64,000 bases of DNA from Acidobacteriota bacterium. GTDB lineage: Bacteria > Acidobacteriota > Terriglobia > Bryobacterales > Bryobacteraceae. Position 1 is the first letter of the stretch, and every line of letters begins with the position of its first letter. The DNA lies in the NCBI GenBank assembly GCA_017307505.1, contig JAFKEE010000019.1, positions 124,001 to 188,000 on the forward strand, given 5' to 3'. The position numbers and the translations under genes are program-made. Positions 43,863 through 51,692 of this stretch are shown here, piece after piece. Below the pieces are notes generated by a model. That model had not been told where the DNA came from, ran no database searches, and worked only from the letters and a program-made list of their open reading frames with translations.

Positions 43863-44363
43863 CTACTTCGCCAGTCCTTTGAAGTGTTGGCGGACCTCGT
43901 CCAGCGCTTTGACCGTATATCCGCCGGAGTAACTCCAGGCCACAGCGCCCTGGGCGTCCAGCAGAACCACGAGCGGATCCTCATCCTTGGGTGGTTTGAG
44001 GATCTGGCGCCACTGTTTTTCGCCCTGATAGAACAGCAGGGACCGTTCCTGCTGTTTGGCTGGGGTGTCTTTGCGCATCCCGCTCCGGATCATGGGGCGC
44101 ACAAAACGGGGCGCCGCTTCCAGCATCGCCGCGGACCAGACCGGTAGTCCTTCCTTGGCCAAGGGATCGGTCCAGGCCCGGGTGGCTTCCCCTGCCTTCT
44201 TGCTGAAACTCCAGACCAGAATGACCGGCTTGCCTCCGAAGGCCTGGGGAATGGTCAGTTTCTGGCCTGCCAGGCTCTCCACCTGGGTATTCGGCAAGGC
44301 TTGGGCCGCGGCCAGAGAGGCGAAGCAGACGGCCAGAAACCACCCACGCTGTGCGACGTTCAC
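43863..44363 (-). CDS. Exported thioredoxin-fold (AhpC/TSA or ATP10-like) protein
   Basis: This 166-aa protein has a signal peptide (GWFLAVCFASLAAAQA). The fold is suggested by QKLTIPQAFGGKPVILVWSFSKKAGEATRAWTDPL and DPLVVLLDAQGAVAWSYSGGYTVKALDEVRQHF, which match the early strand-helix and late strand of peroxiredoxin-like domains. The usual CxxC or peroxidatic Cys between the first strand and helix is missing (SFSKKAGE), so it is unlikely to be redox-active. It overlaps the SGNH gene stop by 4 nt and may share its operon. Confidence 0.7.
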   Translation of the reverse strand: MNVAQRGWFLAVCFASLAAAQALPNTQVESLAGQKLTIPQAFGGKPVILVWSFSKKAGEATRAWTDPLAKEGLPVWSAAMLEAAPRFVRPMIRSGMRKDTPAKQQERSLLFYQGEKQWRQILKPPKDEDPLVVLLDAQGAVAWSYSGGYTVKALDEVRQHFKGLAK

Positions 44364-45010
44364 GGGAGAACCTTCGCCACAGAAGCCGCCACTTGGGCCG
44401 CCAACGCCTCGTAGCCTTTGGCATTGAAGTGCACGCCGTCGGGCACGTGGTAGTCCGGATGGTCCTTGATGACTTCAAAGAGATCGTTCACTGGCAGTCC
44501 CTCCTTCTTCGCGAACGCCGCCGCCAATTCGTTTCTTTTGATCATCCTGGCTGTCTTGGGCGCGACCTGATCGAGATGTTCCTTCACACGGACATCGGTA
44601 GTCGTCGCCCAGATGAGACGGGCCTTGGGCGCCAGGCGGCGCAGGGTGGCCAGCATCTCTGGCAAAGCCGCCGCATAGGCCTCTTCGCTGTAGCCATCGC
44701 CGTGCATGCCGTTGTTGAAATGAATGACGTCGAAGGACTGTTCTTTGAGTACGAGGGCGACCTGGTCGAGGAGCGCGGGATCACCGAGGCTCTTTGAGGT
44801 GGCCAGGCGGGCGACATAGGCCTTGTCCTTGAGGAGCGTCTCCACCTGCTTGCCGTAGCCGCGGGTGATGGAGTCGCCGATGAGCAGCACACGCGGCAGG
44901 GCGTGAACGTTGGTGTCGGGCATCCAGACGTCCAGCCATTCAATGTTTTCGCGAACTATTTGCGCCTGCAGTGGAAGCAGGAGAGCGGCGAGCAGGAGGA
45001 GGGTCTTCAT
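44360..45010 (-). CDS. Exported SGNH/GDSL-family hydrolase
   Basis: This 216-aa protein has a signal peptide (MKTLLLLAALLLPLQAQ). The SGNH blocks are seen: LLIGDSITRGYG (nucleophile Ser47), GD near PALLDQVALVL, FNNGMHGDGYS (Asn block) and the C-terminal PDGVHFNAKGYEALAAQ with Asp and His. It is probably a periplasmic esterase or acetyl-hydrolase on carbohydrate esters or lipids. The ATG at 45010 gives the signal peptide. The thioredoxin-fold gene follows with a 4-nt overlap. Confidence 0.85.
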   Translation of the reverse strand: MKTLLLLAALLLPLQAQIVRENIEWLDVWMPDTNVHALPRVLLIGDSITRGYGKQVETLLKDKAYVARLATSKSLGDPALLDQVALVLKEQSFDVIHFNNGMHGDGYSEEAYAAALPEMLATLRRLAPKARLIWATTTDVRVKEHLDQVAPKTARMIKRNELAAAFAKKEGLPVNDLFEVIKDHPDYHVPDGVHFNAKGYEALAAQVAASVAKVLP

Positions 45011-45077
45011 GCCTATGACGATCATGCTAGCAAGGGAGGGAGATCGCGGCAGTGCGTTGAAAAAAACTCAAGATTTC

Positions 45078-45104
45078 TGTCGAACCGCCGTCCCGTGGAT
45101 CGAC
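45078..45104 (+). promoter_or_regulatory. ECF42-type promoter upstream of the first DGPF gene
   Basis: TGTCGA at 45078-45083 and CGAC at 45101-45104 are separated by 17 nt. This matches the reported ECF42 -35/-10 pattern (TGTCGA, CGA/TC). The transcript would start about 10 nt later, roughly 70 nt before the YCII gene. The sigma factor encoded at the end of the same locus is the likely user. Confidence 0.65.
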
Positions 45105-45186
45105 GCAAAGATAGAGCCCAACAGGACCGGCTGAGGGATGCAGACCGGACCGGCGGGCATGAAAACGAACAAGGAACGTGACCCAC

Positions 45187-45627
45187 ATGCGATTCATGAT
45201 GATTGTCAAAGCGACGCCCGAATCAGAGGCGGGAGTCATGCCGAGCCGCGAGTTGATCGAGGCCATGGGACGGTTCAACCAGGAGCTGCTCGACGCAGGA
45301 GTATTGCTGGGCGGCGAAGGACTGCAAAGCAGCGCGAAAGGCGCGCGGATCGTTTCGTCAGGCGGCAAGAAGACTGTCGTCGACGGGCCTTTCCCGGAGA
45401 CGAAGGAATTGATCGCCGGCTACTGGATGTTGAAGGTGAAGTCCAGGGACGAGGCCATCCAATGGGCTCTGAAGTGCCCGGGCCCCATGGAGGGCCAGGA
45501 AGGTGTCCTGGAATTGCGCCAGGTCTTCGACGCGGAAGACTTTCCGGCGGATGTGCTGACGCCGGAAGAGGCCGCCCATGAAGAGGCGATGCGAGCGCAA
45601 CTGGAAAAGAATGCAGGGAAGAAATAG
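45187..45627 (+). CDS. DGPF (YCII-related) protein, first copy
   Basis: This 146-aa protein starts MRFMMIVKATPESEAGV. It belongs to the YCII/DGPF family, with the signature VVDGPFPETKELIAGYWMLKVKSRDEAIQW. DGPF proteins are conserved partners of ECF42 sigma factors; their biochemical role is unknown, perhaps small-molecule binding or a redox/lyase function by YciI likeness. ATG 45187 matches the family start; an upstream GTG (45178) is closer to the AAGGA but not conserved. It follows a TGTCGA-N17-CGA promoter and precedes the VOC gene by 14 nt, so it is the first gene of the ECF42 regulon here. Confidence 0.85.
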   Translation: MRFMMIVKATPESEAGVMPSRELIEAMGRFNQELLDAGVLLGGEGLQSSAKGARIVSSGGKKTVVDGPFPETKELIAGYWMLKVKSRDEAIQWALKCPGPMEGQEGVLELRQVFDAEDFPADVLTPEEAAHEEAMRAQLEKNAGKK

Positions 45628-45641
45628 ATCAGGAGACGACG

Positions 45642-46055
45642 ATGAAGCTGGTTAGCTATCTCACATTCGATGGGCAGGCCGAAGAGGCCTTCAAATTCTA
45701 TGAAAAAGCCCTGGGTGGCAAGATCACGGCAATGATGCCGCATGCCGGCACCCCCGCCGCGGAGCATGTACCCAAGGAACAGCTGGCGAAAATCATGCAC
45801 GCACGGTTGGAAGTGGGTGACCAGATCCTGATGGCATCCGATGCCATGGTGGGTCAGTACAAGAAGCCGGTAGGGATGTCGGTTGCGCTGCAGGTGAAGA
45901 GCCCGGATGAGGCGAGCCGCATCTACAATGCCCTCGCGGAAGGGGCGCAGGTGATTTTGATGCCGATTCAGGAGACGTTCTGGTCGCCGCGTTTCGGAAT
46001 GCTGACCGACCGGTTCGGCATCCCGTGGATCGTCAACTGCGAGCCAGCCATGTAA
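45642..46055 (+). CDS. VOC-family (PhnB/glyoxalase-like) protein
   Basis: This 137-aa VOC-fold protein begins LVSYLTFDGQAEEAFKFYEKALGG. It contains paired beta-alpha-beta units, and ends with FWSPRFGMLTDRFGIPWIVN, a PhnB/3-demethylubiquinone-methyltransferase-like pattern. Metal ligand positions are not obvious. Homologues often accompany DGPF proteins in ECF42 loci. It is 14 nt after the first DGPF gene and followed by a GC-rich hairpin before the second DGPF gene. The catalytic role is unknown. Confidence 0.82.
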   Translation: MKLVSYLTFDGQAEEAFKFYEKALGGKITAMMPHAGTPAAEHVPKEQLAKIMHARLEVGDQILMASDAMVGQYKKPVGMSVALQVKSPDEASRIYNALAEGAQVILMPIQETFWSPRFGMLTDRFGIPWIVNCEPAM

Positions 46056-46066
46056 GAAGTGAGGAT

Positions 46067-46092
46067 GGGGGGTGCCGGAGCGGCGTCCCCCC
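46067..46092 (+). other. GC-rich hairpin between the VOC and second DGPF genes
   Basis: GGGGGG-T-GCCG-GAG-CGGC-GT-CCCCCC forms a strong stem-loop. There is no T-tract, so it is not a typical terminator; it could act in RNA stability or processing of the polycistronic transcript. Confidence 0.55.
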
Positions 46093-46160
46093 GTATGGCC
46101 TCAGGAATCGACGAGGGCCCGTTGCGAGGGAAGACGCACGGACGGGAAGGATTGGCGAGC

Positions 46161-46583
46161 ATGCGATTCATGATGCTGATGTTGCCCAAGGGCTATGGGG
46201 CGGCGAAGCCCGGGACGATGCCGGACGCAAAGTCTGTCGCGGCGATGATGGCCTACAACGAACAGCTGCAGAAAGCGGGTGTCCTGCTGGCACTGGATGG
46301 GTTGCATCCCCCGTCGATGGGAGTGAGGATCTCCTTCACGGGTGGGCATCCGAGCGTGGTGGATGGTCCCTTTCCCGAGGCGGCGGAAGTAGTGGGCGGG
46401 TACTGGATGATTCAGGTGAAATCGCGGGAAGAGGCGATTGAATGGGCAACCAGATGCCCTGGATCCGATAGCGAGACGATTGAGCTGCGGCAGGTGATGG
46501 AGTTTTCCGAGTTCCCGCCGGATGTAAAAAAAGCAGCCGGCTCGTTCCCGGAAATGCAGGAAAAGATGGGACTGAGCGCGTAA
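46161..46583 (+). CDS. DGPF (YCII-related) protein, second copy
   Basis: This 140-aa paralogue of the first YCII protein carries the same motif, VVDGPFPEAAEVVGGYWMIQVKSREEAIEWATRCP. The start is ATG 46161 (MRFMMLMLPKG), matching its paralogue; GGAAGGA lies about 10 nt upstream. It is expressed with the VOC gene and the ECF42 sigma factor in one rightward cluster. Two copies in one locus are common for this group, perhaps forming a heteromer. Confidence 0.84.
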   Translation: MRFMMLMLPKGYGAAKPGTMPDAKSVAAMMAYNEQLQKAGVLLALDGLHPPSMGVRISFTGGHPSVVDGPFPEAAEVVGGYWMIQVKSREEAIEWATRCPGSDSETIELRQVMEFSEFPPDVKKAAGSFPEMQEKMGLSA

Positions 46584-46599
46584 GGGCGCTTACGCCCTT
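46582..46599 (+). other. Perfect 7-bp hairpin after the second DGPF gene
   Basis: AAGGGCG-CTTA-CGCCCTT begins in the TAA stop codon. No T-tract follows, so it may reduce transcription or protect mRNA between the DGPF gene and the sigma factor rather than end transcription fully. Confidence 0.5.
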
Positions 46600-46625
46600 G
46601 CGGGTGCGGCACGGAAGGTGGTGTG

Positions 46626-46650
46626 ATCGGTAGCTGTGACAGCTACCGAT
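46626..46650 (+). promoter_or_regulatory. 11-bp inverted repeat spanning the sigma factor GTG start
   Basis: ATCGGTAGCTG / CAGCTACCGAT are perfect complementary arms (46626-46636 and 46640-46650) around a 3-nt loop TGA. The GTG start at 46636 begins with the last base of the left arm, so the start codon would sit in the loop. The nearest GGAAGG SD-like site is 17 nt upstream of the GTG. It could be a translational control hairpin or a DNA operator. Confidence 0.55.
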
Positions 46651-47916
46651 ATACACCGGGCGATTGAAGCAGTCTGGCGAATAGAATCGGCGCGGCTGAT
46701 TGCCGGCCTGGCGCGAATTGTGCGCGATGTCGGCGTGGCCGAAGAACTGGCGCAGGATGCGCTGGTGGCGGCGCTGGAGCAATGGCCGGAGTCGGGCGTT
46801 CCCCGGAATCCGGGCGCCTGGCTGATGGCGGCGGGCAAGAATCGCGCCATCGACCATCTGCGGCGGAACAAGCGAATTGAGCGGAAGCACGAAGAGATAG
46901 GGATCGAGCTGGAGGCACGGCAGATGGCCGCGCCGGAAGTGGAAGCGGCATTAGACGATCCCGTGGGCGACGATCTGCTGCGGCTGGTCTTCACGGCATG
47001 CCATCCTGTACTGCCGCCGGAGGCGCGTGTCGCCTTGACGCTGCGGATGCTGGGCGGGTTGACCACGGGCGAGATCGCGCGCGCATTCCTGGTAACTGAG
47101 TCGACGGTGGCGCAACGGATTGTGCGCGCCAAGCGAACGCTAGCCGAAAAGCAGGTGCCCTTCGAGGTGCCGCGAGGCGAAGAATTAGCGGCACGCCTGA
47201 CTTCTGTCCTGGAAGTCATTTACCTGATCTTCAACGAAGGCTACGCGGCGACGGCCGGCGACGACTGGATGAGGCCTGGGCTGTGTGACGACGCGATGCG
47301 TTTGGGACGGATCCTGGCGGAACTCACGCCGCAGGAGCCGGAAGTCCACGGCCTGGTGGCGTTGATGGAGTTGCAGGCTTCGCGAGGGCGCGCGCGAGTG
47401 GGTCCCAATGGGGAACCCGTACTGCTGTACGAACAGAACCGCGCGCTCTGGGATCAATTACTGATCCGGCGCGGCCTGGCAGCGCTGGACAGGGCGTATA
47501 AGTTGGGCGAAGCGCAGGACGGGGAGGTTGGCCCCTACGTCCTGCAGGCGTCGATTGCGGCTTGCCACGCCAGGGCCCGGACACCGGAGCAGACCGACTG
47601 GCGGCGCATCGCGATGCTCTACCGGGAACTGGTGCGTCTGCAGCCTTCCCCTGTCGTGGAACTGAATCGCGCGGTGGCGGTCGGCATGGCGTTTGGCCCC
47701 GCGGCCGGGCTGGAACTGGTGGATGCACTCGCGGCATCGAATGCCCTGGAGAACTATCATCTGCTGCCCAGCGTGCGGGCCGATTTCCTGATGAAGCTGG
47801 GCCGGATGGACGAGGCGCGGCTGGAGTTGGAACGGGCAGTGTCGCTGGCCCAGAACGGCCGGGAAAAGGCGCTGCTGGAAGAGCGCGTCCAGAAGTGCGC
47901 TGCGGCTACTTCTTAG
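46636..47916 (+). CDS. ECF42-type RNA polymerase sigma factor with C-terminal TPR-like domain
   Basis: This 426-aa protein has ECF sigma regions 2 and 4 at about residues 10-85 and 125-175 (VGVAEELAQDALVAALEQWP, ALTLRMLGGLTTGEIARAFLVTESTVAQRIVRAKRTL). A ~230-residue helical C-terminal extension follows (VIYLIFNEGYAATAGDDWMRPGLCDDAMRLGRILAEL...). This extension is the hallmark of the ECF42 group, as are the neighbouring DGPF proteins; it is needed for activity. No anti-sigma factor is present, typical for ECF42. GTG 46636 gives the conserved VTATD-type start. The last 11 nt overlap the convergent kinase gene. Confidence 0.9.
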   Translation: MTATDIHRAIEAVWRIESARLIAGLARIVRDVGVAEELAQDALVAALEQWPESGVPRNPGAWLMAAGKNRAIDHLRRNKRIERKHEEIGIELEARQMAAPEVEAALDDPVGDDLLRLVFTACHPVLPPEARVALTLRMLGGLTTGEIARAFLVTESTVAQRIVRAKRTLAEKQVPFEVPRGEELAARLTSVLEVIYLIFNEGYAATAGDDWMRPGLCDDAMRLGRILAELTPQEPEVHGLVALMELQASRGRARVGPNGEPVLLYEQNRALWDQLLIRRGLAALDRAYKLGEAQDGEVGPYVLQASIAACHARARTPEQTDWRRIAMLYRELVRLQPSPVVELNRAVAVGMAFGPAAGLELVDALAASNALENYHLLPSVRADFLMKLGRMDEARLELERAVSLAQNGREKALLEERVQKCAAATS

Positions 47917-50530
47917 GCGGCGCGGCCTTTGCGTATTCGGCGCGGTACAGAGCGGCCTTTTCGCTGTTGCCCTCCGCATCATATAGCGTGATGAGGTCCT
48001 GGCGGGCCGCCTGGAGCCAGGTGACGGAGGGGCTGGTTTGTTTCGTCAGGATCCCATATCCGGCTAGAATTTCTGTCTCGGCCTCAGCATACTTCCTCTG
48101 ACGAACGAGCGACCGGCCGAGCTTGACGCGGGCGATGCCGGTGTTGAGATGCCCGGGTGAGAGCGCGGTAGTGAAGCGCTGGACGACGTCACGATAGACC
48201 TGCTCAGCGCGCTGGTTTTCCTTGCGTTCCATATAAACGCTGGCCAGGTTCGAAAGGCCGATGGCGACCAGGTAGTGGCGGTCGCCATTCGCCCTGCGGT
48301 AGGTGTTCACCATTCGCTGGAACAGGGCCTCGGCCTCATCCAGATGCTTCCGCTTCAGCGCGACGGAGCCCAACTCGTTCAGAGCGGAGGCGACACGCGG
48401 GTGGTCCTGACCGTAGACCCGCTCCTGAATCGCCATGGATTGCTGGAGCAGATCGACGGCTTCGTCATAGCGTTCTTCGCGGACGAGAGCGCGTCCCAGC
48501 ATTGTGAGATTGGATGCCGTGGTGTGGTGGTCTTTGCCATACCAGGACTGGTTGATCTCCAGGGCCTGCCGGTAGAGAACTTCCGCCTCCGGGTAATGGC
48601 CTTGTTCGAACTGGATCGCCCCGAGATTGATGAGATCCTCTGCCACGTGGGGATGGCGGGCTCCGTAGAGCTGGCGGTGCATGGCGAGCACCTTCTGATT
48701 GAGTTCACCGGATTGGGGGAAGTGTCCGGCATAGAAGTGGGCGTTGGCCAATTCGTAGGTGCTGGAAGCCAGTTCCGGGGTGATTTCTCCTTCGGAACGA
48801 AGGCGGACGGCCTCCTCGAGAATCTCGATGGCCTTGTCATAGGAACCGCGCTCGCTGAGGACGCGGCCGAGGGCTGAGGCGGCGAGGGCAAGCGCGGGAT
48901 CTCCAGGAGGCAACGTGCGGCGGCTCATCTCGAGCCCGTCGCGAACCAGTTTTTCCGCGTCATCAAAACGGGCCTGATCCACGCGGAGCAGGCCGAGCGC
49001 CACGAGGCTCTCGGCCACACGGGGATGATTCGAACCGAACAGCGCCTGCCGGCGCTCCAGCGCGAGTTTGAGCAGCGACTCCGCCTGGACCAGATTGTCG
49101 AGCTTCTGGTAGATGCCGCCCAGAGTCTGGTACAGGTCGGCCTGAACAGCCGGTTCGGCGTCGAGCCCGCGCGCCTCCTGAAGGCCGCGATCGAGCAGGG
49201 CGACCACACGGAGATCGTCTTTCGGCCCGGCTGCTTCATCACCGCCCTCAAAGAGGCGAGTCATGAACTGTTGGATGCGCTGGGTGCGGGCTGCTTCGGC
49301 TTCCGCAAGATTGCGGGCCTTGGCGAGGCGAACAGTAAAGAAGATAACGAGACCCACCACGAGGACGGCGGCGAGCGAAGAGGCGACCACGGCGCTGCGG
49401 TGGCGGCTGATGAACTTGCCGAAGCGGTAGCGCAGCGAATCCGGCCGGGCATCGAGCGGCTGGTTGGCGAGGTAGTGATCGACATCGCGGATCAGCGCTT
49501 CGACAGAACCGTAGCGGCGCTGGACGTCCTTGTGCATCGCAGTGAGGCAGAGGACATCGAGATCTGCCCAGGAGGAGTCGCTGGCGGAGAGTAGCGCCGC
49601 CTTGCGGGCCGCGGCGGAGGGGCGTTCGGGCTCCTGCTGAACGACGATCGTCTGGGCTTCGGTCGGTGTGCGATTCGAGAAGTCAAACGGAAGGCGACCG
49701 GCGAGGAGTTCGTAAAGGATCACGCCGAGGGCATAGACGTCGTTGTGGATGCTGGCGCGTTCGCCGCGGATCTGCTCGGGCGCGGCGTAGGCAGGGGTCA
49801 TGAGACGCAACCCCGTCTGGGTGAGGTCCGCCTCAGAGTCGAGCGCCTCCTGATGCTTGGCGATGCCGAAATCCAGCAACCGGACGGAGCCATCTTCCTT
49901 CACCAGGATGTTGGAGGGCTTCAGATCGCGATGGATGACGGCGTGCCCGTGGGCGTACTGGACCGCTTCACAGACGGCACGGAACAGGTGCAACCGGCGT
50001 TCAATGGAGCATGCGTGCTGGCGGCAAAAGGCCGTGAGAGGCAGGCCCTCGACATACTCCATCGCAAACCAGGGCGTTCCGTCCGGCAGCGTATCCGCGT
50101 CGTAAAGCCGGGCGATGGAGGGGTGATTGAGTTGGGCCAGGGTCCGCTGTTCGGTGGAGAAGCGCTCGCGGCGGGCGGGCGAGAGCCAGGCGTCGCGAAG
50201 AATCTTAATGGCGACCAGGCTGCCGAGGTCCGCTCGTTCCGCGAGATAGACGACACCCATGCCGCCCTCGCCCAGCAGCGACGTCACGCGGTAAGGGCCG
50301 AACTGCCGGGGCTGCGCGGGATCGGCCAGAAGCTGATCCGCCACATGGCCCATAGGCTGATCGAGCAGGGAGGAAGGACCGGCATCCTCTGCCAGGAGGG
50401 AGAGAACCTCATCCAGGAGTTCCGTGTCGTTGGCGCAGACGGATTGCAGATAAGGCAGACGCTCGGCTTCCGGCAGGTCTGCCGTTTCATGAAAGAGGTT
50501 CTGGATTTGTTCCAGTCGTTCGCTGTCCAA
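47906..50530 (-). CDS. Transmembrane Ser/Thr protein kinase with C-terminal TPR repeats
   Basis: This 874-aa protein has an N-terminal ~75-residue helical motif common in acidobacterial kinases. The kinase domain has glycine loop LLGEGGMGVVY (86-95), Lys109, HRD 200-202, DFG 220-222 and APE 250-252. A membrane helix lies at ~379-401. Periplasmic TPRs follow, with recurrent A.SL..LG.....G.Y.EAE.LY..ALEI and HP.VA..L.NLG units over residues ~420-850. The kinase residues are complete. It starts 28 nt after an ECF sigma factor stop, the ECF sigma/Ser-Thr kinase pairing seen in Acidobacteria and Planctomycetes, in which the kinase is thought to control the sigma factor. Confidence 0.92.
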   Translation of the reverse strand: MDSERLEQIQNLFHETADLPEAERLPYLQSVCANDTELLDEVLSLLAEDAGPSSLLDQPMGHVADQLLADPAQPRQFGPYRVTSLLGEGGMGVVYLAERADLGSLVAIKILRDAWLSPARRERFSTEQRTLAQLNHPSIARLYDADTLPDGTPWFAMEYVEGLPLTAFCRQHACSIERRLHLFRAVCEAVQYAHGHAVIHRDLKPSNILVKEDGSVRLLDFGIAKHQEALDSEADLTQTGLRLMTPAYAAPEQIRGERASIHNDVYALGVILYELLAGRLPFDFSNRTPTEAQTIVVQQEPERPSAAARKAALLSASDSSWADLDVLCLTAMHKDVQRRYGSVEALIRDVDHYLANQPLDARPDSLRYRFGKFISRHRSAVVASSLAAVLVVGLVIFFTVRLAKARNLAEAEAARTQRIQQFMTRLFEGGDEAAGPKDDLRVVALLDRGLQEARGLDAEPAVQADLYQTLGGIYQKLDNLVQAESLLKLALERRQALFGSNHPRVAESLVALGLLRVDQARFDDAEKLVRDGLEMSRRTLPPGDPALALAASALGRVLSERGSYDKAIEILEEAVRLRSEGEITPELASSTYELANAHFYAGHFPQSGELNQKVLAMHRQLYGARHPHVAEDLINLGAIQFEQGHYPEAEVLYRQALEINQSWYGKDHHTTASNLTMLGRALVREERYDEAVDLLQQSMAIQERVYGQDHPRVASALNELGSVALKRKHLDEAEALFQRMVNTYRRANGDRHYLVAIGLSNLASVYMERKENQRAEQVYRDVVQRFTTALSPGHLNTGIARVKLGRSLVRQRKYAEAETEILAGYGILTKQTSPSVTWLQAARQDLITLYDAEGNSEKAALYRAEYAKAAPPKK

Positions 50531-50557
50531 CCGGCCCCCCGAATCGCGTTGAAGGTC

Positions 50558-51139
50558 TCAGGCGCCGCGGCGCAGCTCGCGAGCGAGCCAGGCCTTGGCT
50601 ACGCGCCAGTCGCGGAGGATGGTTGCCTCCGAGACGTTGAGCATAAGTGCGGTTTCGGCGACATCCAATCCGCCGAAGAAGCGGCTTTCCACAATGGCGG
50701 CCTGGCGCGGGTTGAGCCGGGCGAGGTCCTCAAGCGCGGTATCGAGCGCGAGGACCTGATCCTCATAGGGCTTCGACTGGTCGATGAAGTCCTGTAGGGT
50801 TACAAACACGATTCCCTGCTCTCCGCCTCGCTTATTTGCATGCCGGCGGCGCGCAGCTTCCACCAGCAACTGGCGCATGGCTCGCGCGGCGATGCGTTTG
50901 AAGTGGAGATGAGACTCCGCACTCACATTCGGAGAGCTTGCCATCTTGAGCCAGGCCTCGTTCACAAGCGCAGTGGGGCTCAGAGTGGCGCTGGGGTCGC
51001 CGCGGCGGACAGTGGAGGCGAGGCGCCGCAATTCTTCGTAGGTGACGCTGAACAGGCGATCAAGCTCGCGGCGCTGTTCCGCCGTAACCGGCTCAACAGA
51101 GCCGGTCCCGTCACCAATGTATGAATTCTCCGGGCACAT
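50558..51139 (-). CDS. ECF sigma factor (Sigma70_ECF/ECF-like), kinase-associated
   Basis: This 193-aa ECF sigma factor contains region 2 (ELDRLFSVTYEELRRLASTVRRGDPSATLSPTALVNEAWLKMA) and region 4 (LARLNPRQAAIVESRFFGGLDVAETALMLNVSEATILRDWRVAKAWLARE). Its pattern is that of the ECF-like group common near Ser/Thr kinases. It has no long extension and no anti-sigma gene. The start is uncertain: ATG 51139 (MCPENSYIGDG) is used because it leaves the usual short N-terminus, though the SD is weak. The TPR kinase follows 27 nt downstream, and three exported proteins lie divergently upstream. Confidence 0.86.
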   Translation of the reverse strand: MCPENSYIGDGTGSVEPVTAEQRRELDRLFSVTYEELRRLASTVRRGDPSATLSPTALVNEAWLKMASSPNVSAESHLHFKRIAARAMRQLLVEAARRRHANKRGGEQGIVFVTLQDFIDQSKPYEDQVLALDTALEDLARLNPRQAAIVESRFFGGLDVAETALMLNVSEATILRDWRVAKAWLARELRRGA

Positions 51140-51264
51140 GACGGTTTTTCCAGGATCTCTGCGCATTGCGAGGTGGAGAGCAGGGGACCCAGAGGACGAC
51201 CGTGGGCAGTGGCCTGCGACAGGTGTGCCCTGATGCCGCGATGCTAACACCCAAAGACATTCCC

Positions 51265-51690
51265 ATGCAAGCAATTACGTGTAAAGCCCGGCCTGCTTGC
51301 GCGCGCTGGGCCCGGACGGGCCAGGCGATGCTGCTGACGTTCGTTTTGGCGGGCTTGAGCGGCTGCGGCCGCAGCGGAGATTCAGCCGGCGTTCGGGCCC
51401 CGGCGCGCAGCGGCGAGGTGTGGGAACTCGATCGCGCGGCAGGCAGGCCGGACATGCCGGGCGCGGTACTGGCCTACGTCAATGGGCTCCATCTGATTGT
51501 CGTGGATGGCAATGACATTTATGCCGGGATGACGCCCATGAAAGCGGAAGCGCGGTCCGATGGCGGGCGCGCCATCAGGCTGGCGAACGGACTGGAAGCC
51601 GTGCTGACGCAGCAAGGACCGGAACGCATGCAGCTGAAGTTCTCCAGCGGTGAGTCGATCGGGCTGCGGAAGAAGGAGGAGGCGAAGTAG
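51265..51690 (+). CDS. Putative lipoprotein of unknown function
   Basis: This 141-aa protein has an Arg-rich n-region, hydrophobic core MLLTFVLAGLSG and lipobox Cys34 (LSGC). The mature part (VWELDRAAGRPDMPGAVLAYVNGLHLIVVDGNDIYAGMTPM...) is a small beta-rich domain with no recognised family. The start is not secure: ATG 51265 makes the best lipoprotein signal, ATG 51241 and 51325 are alternatives, and none has a strong SD. It is 2 nt before the next exported protein gene, so the two form an operon, divergent from the ECF sigma/kinase pair. Confidence 0.6.
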   Translation: MQAITCKARPACARWARTGQAMLLTFVLAGLSGCGRSGDSAGVRAPARSGEVWELDRAAGRPDMPGAVLAYVNGLHLIVVDGNDIYAGMTPMKAEARSDGGRAIRLANGLEAVLTQQGPERMQLKFSSGESIGLRKKEEAK

Positions 51691-51692
51691 TC

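Noticed and set aside
46067-46092. Rho-independent terminator between the VOC and second DGPF genes
   Set aside because: The stem is strong but no T-tract follows, so only a hairpin is reported.
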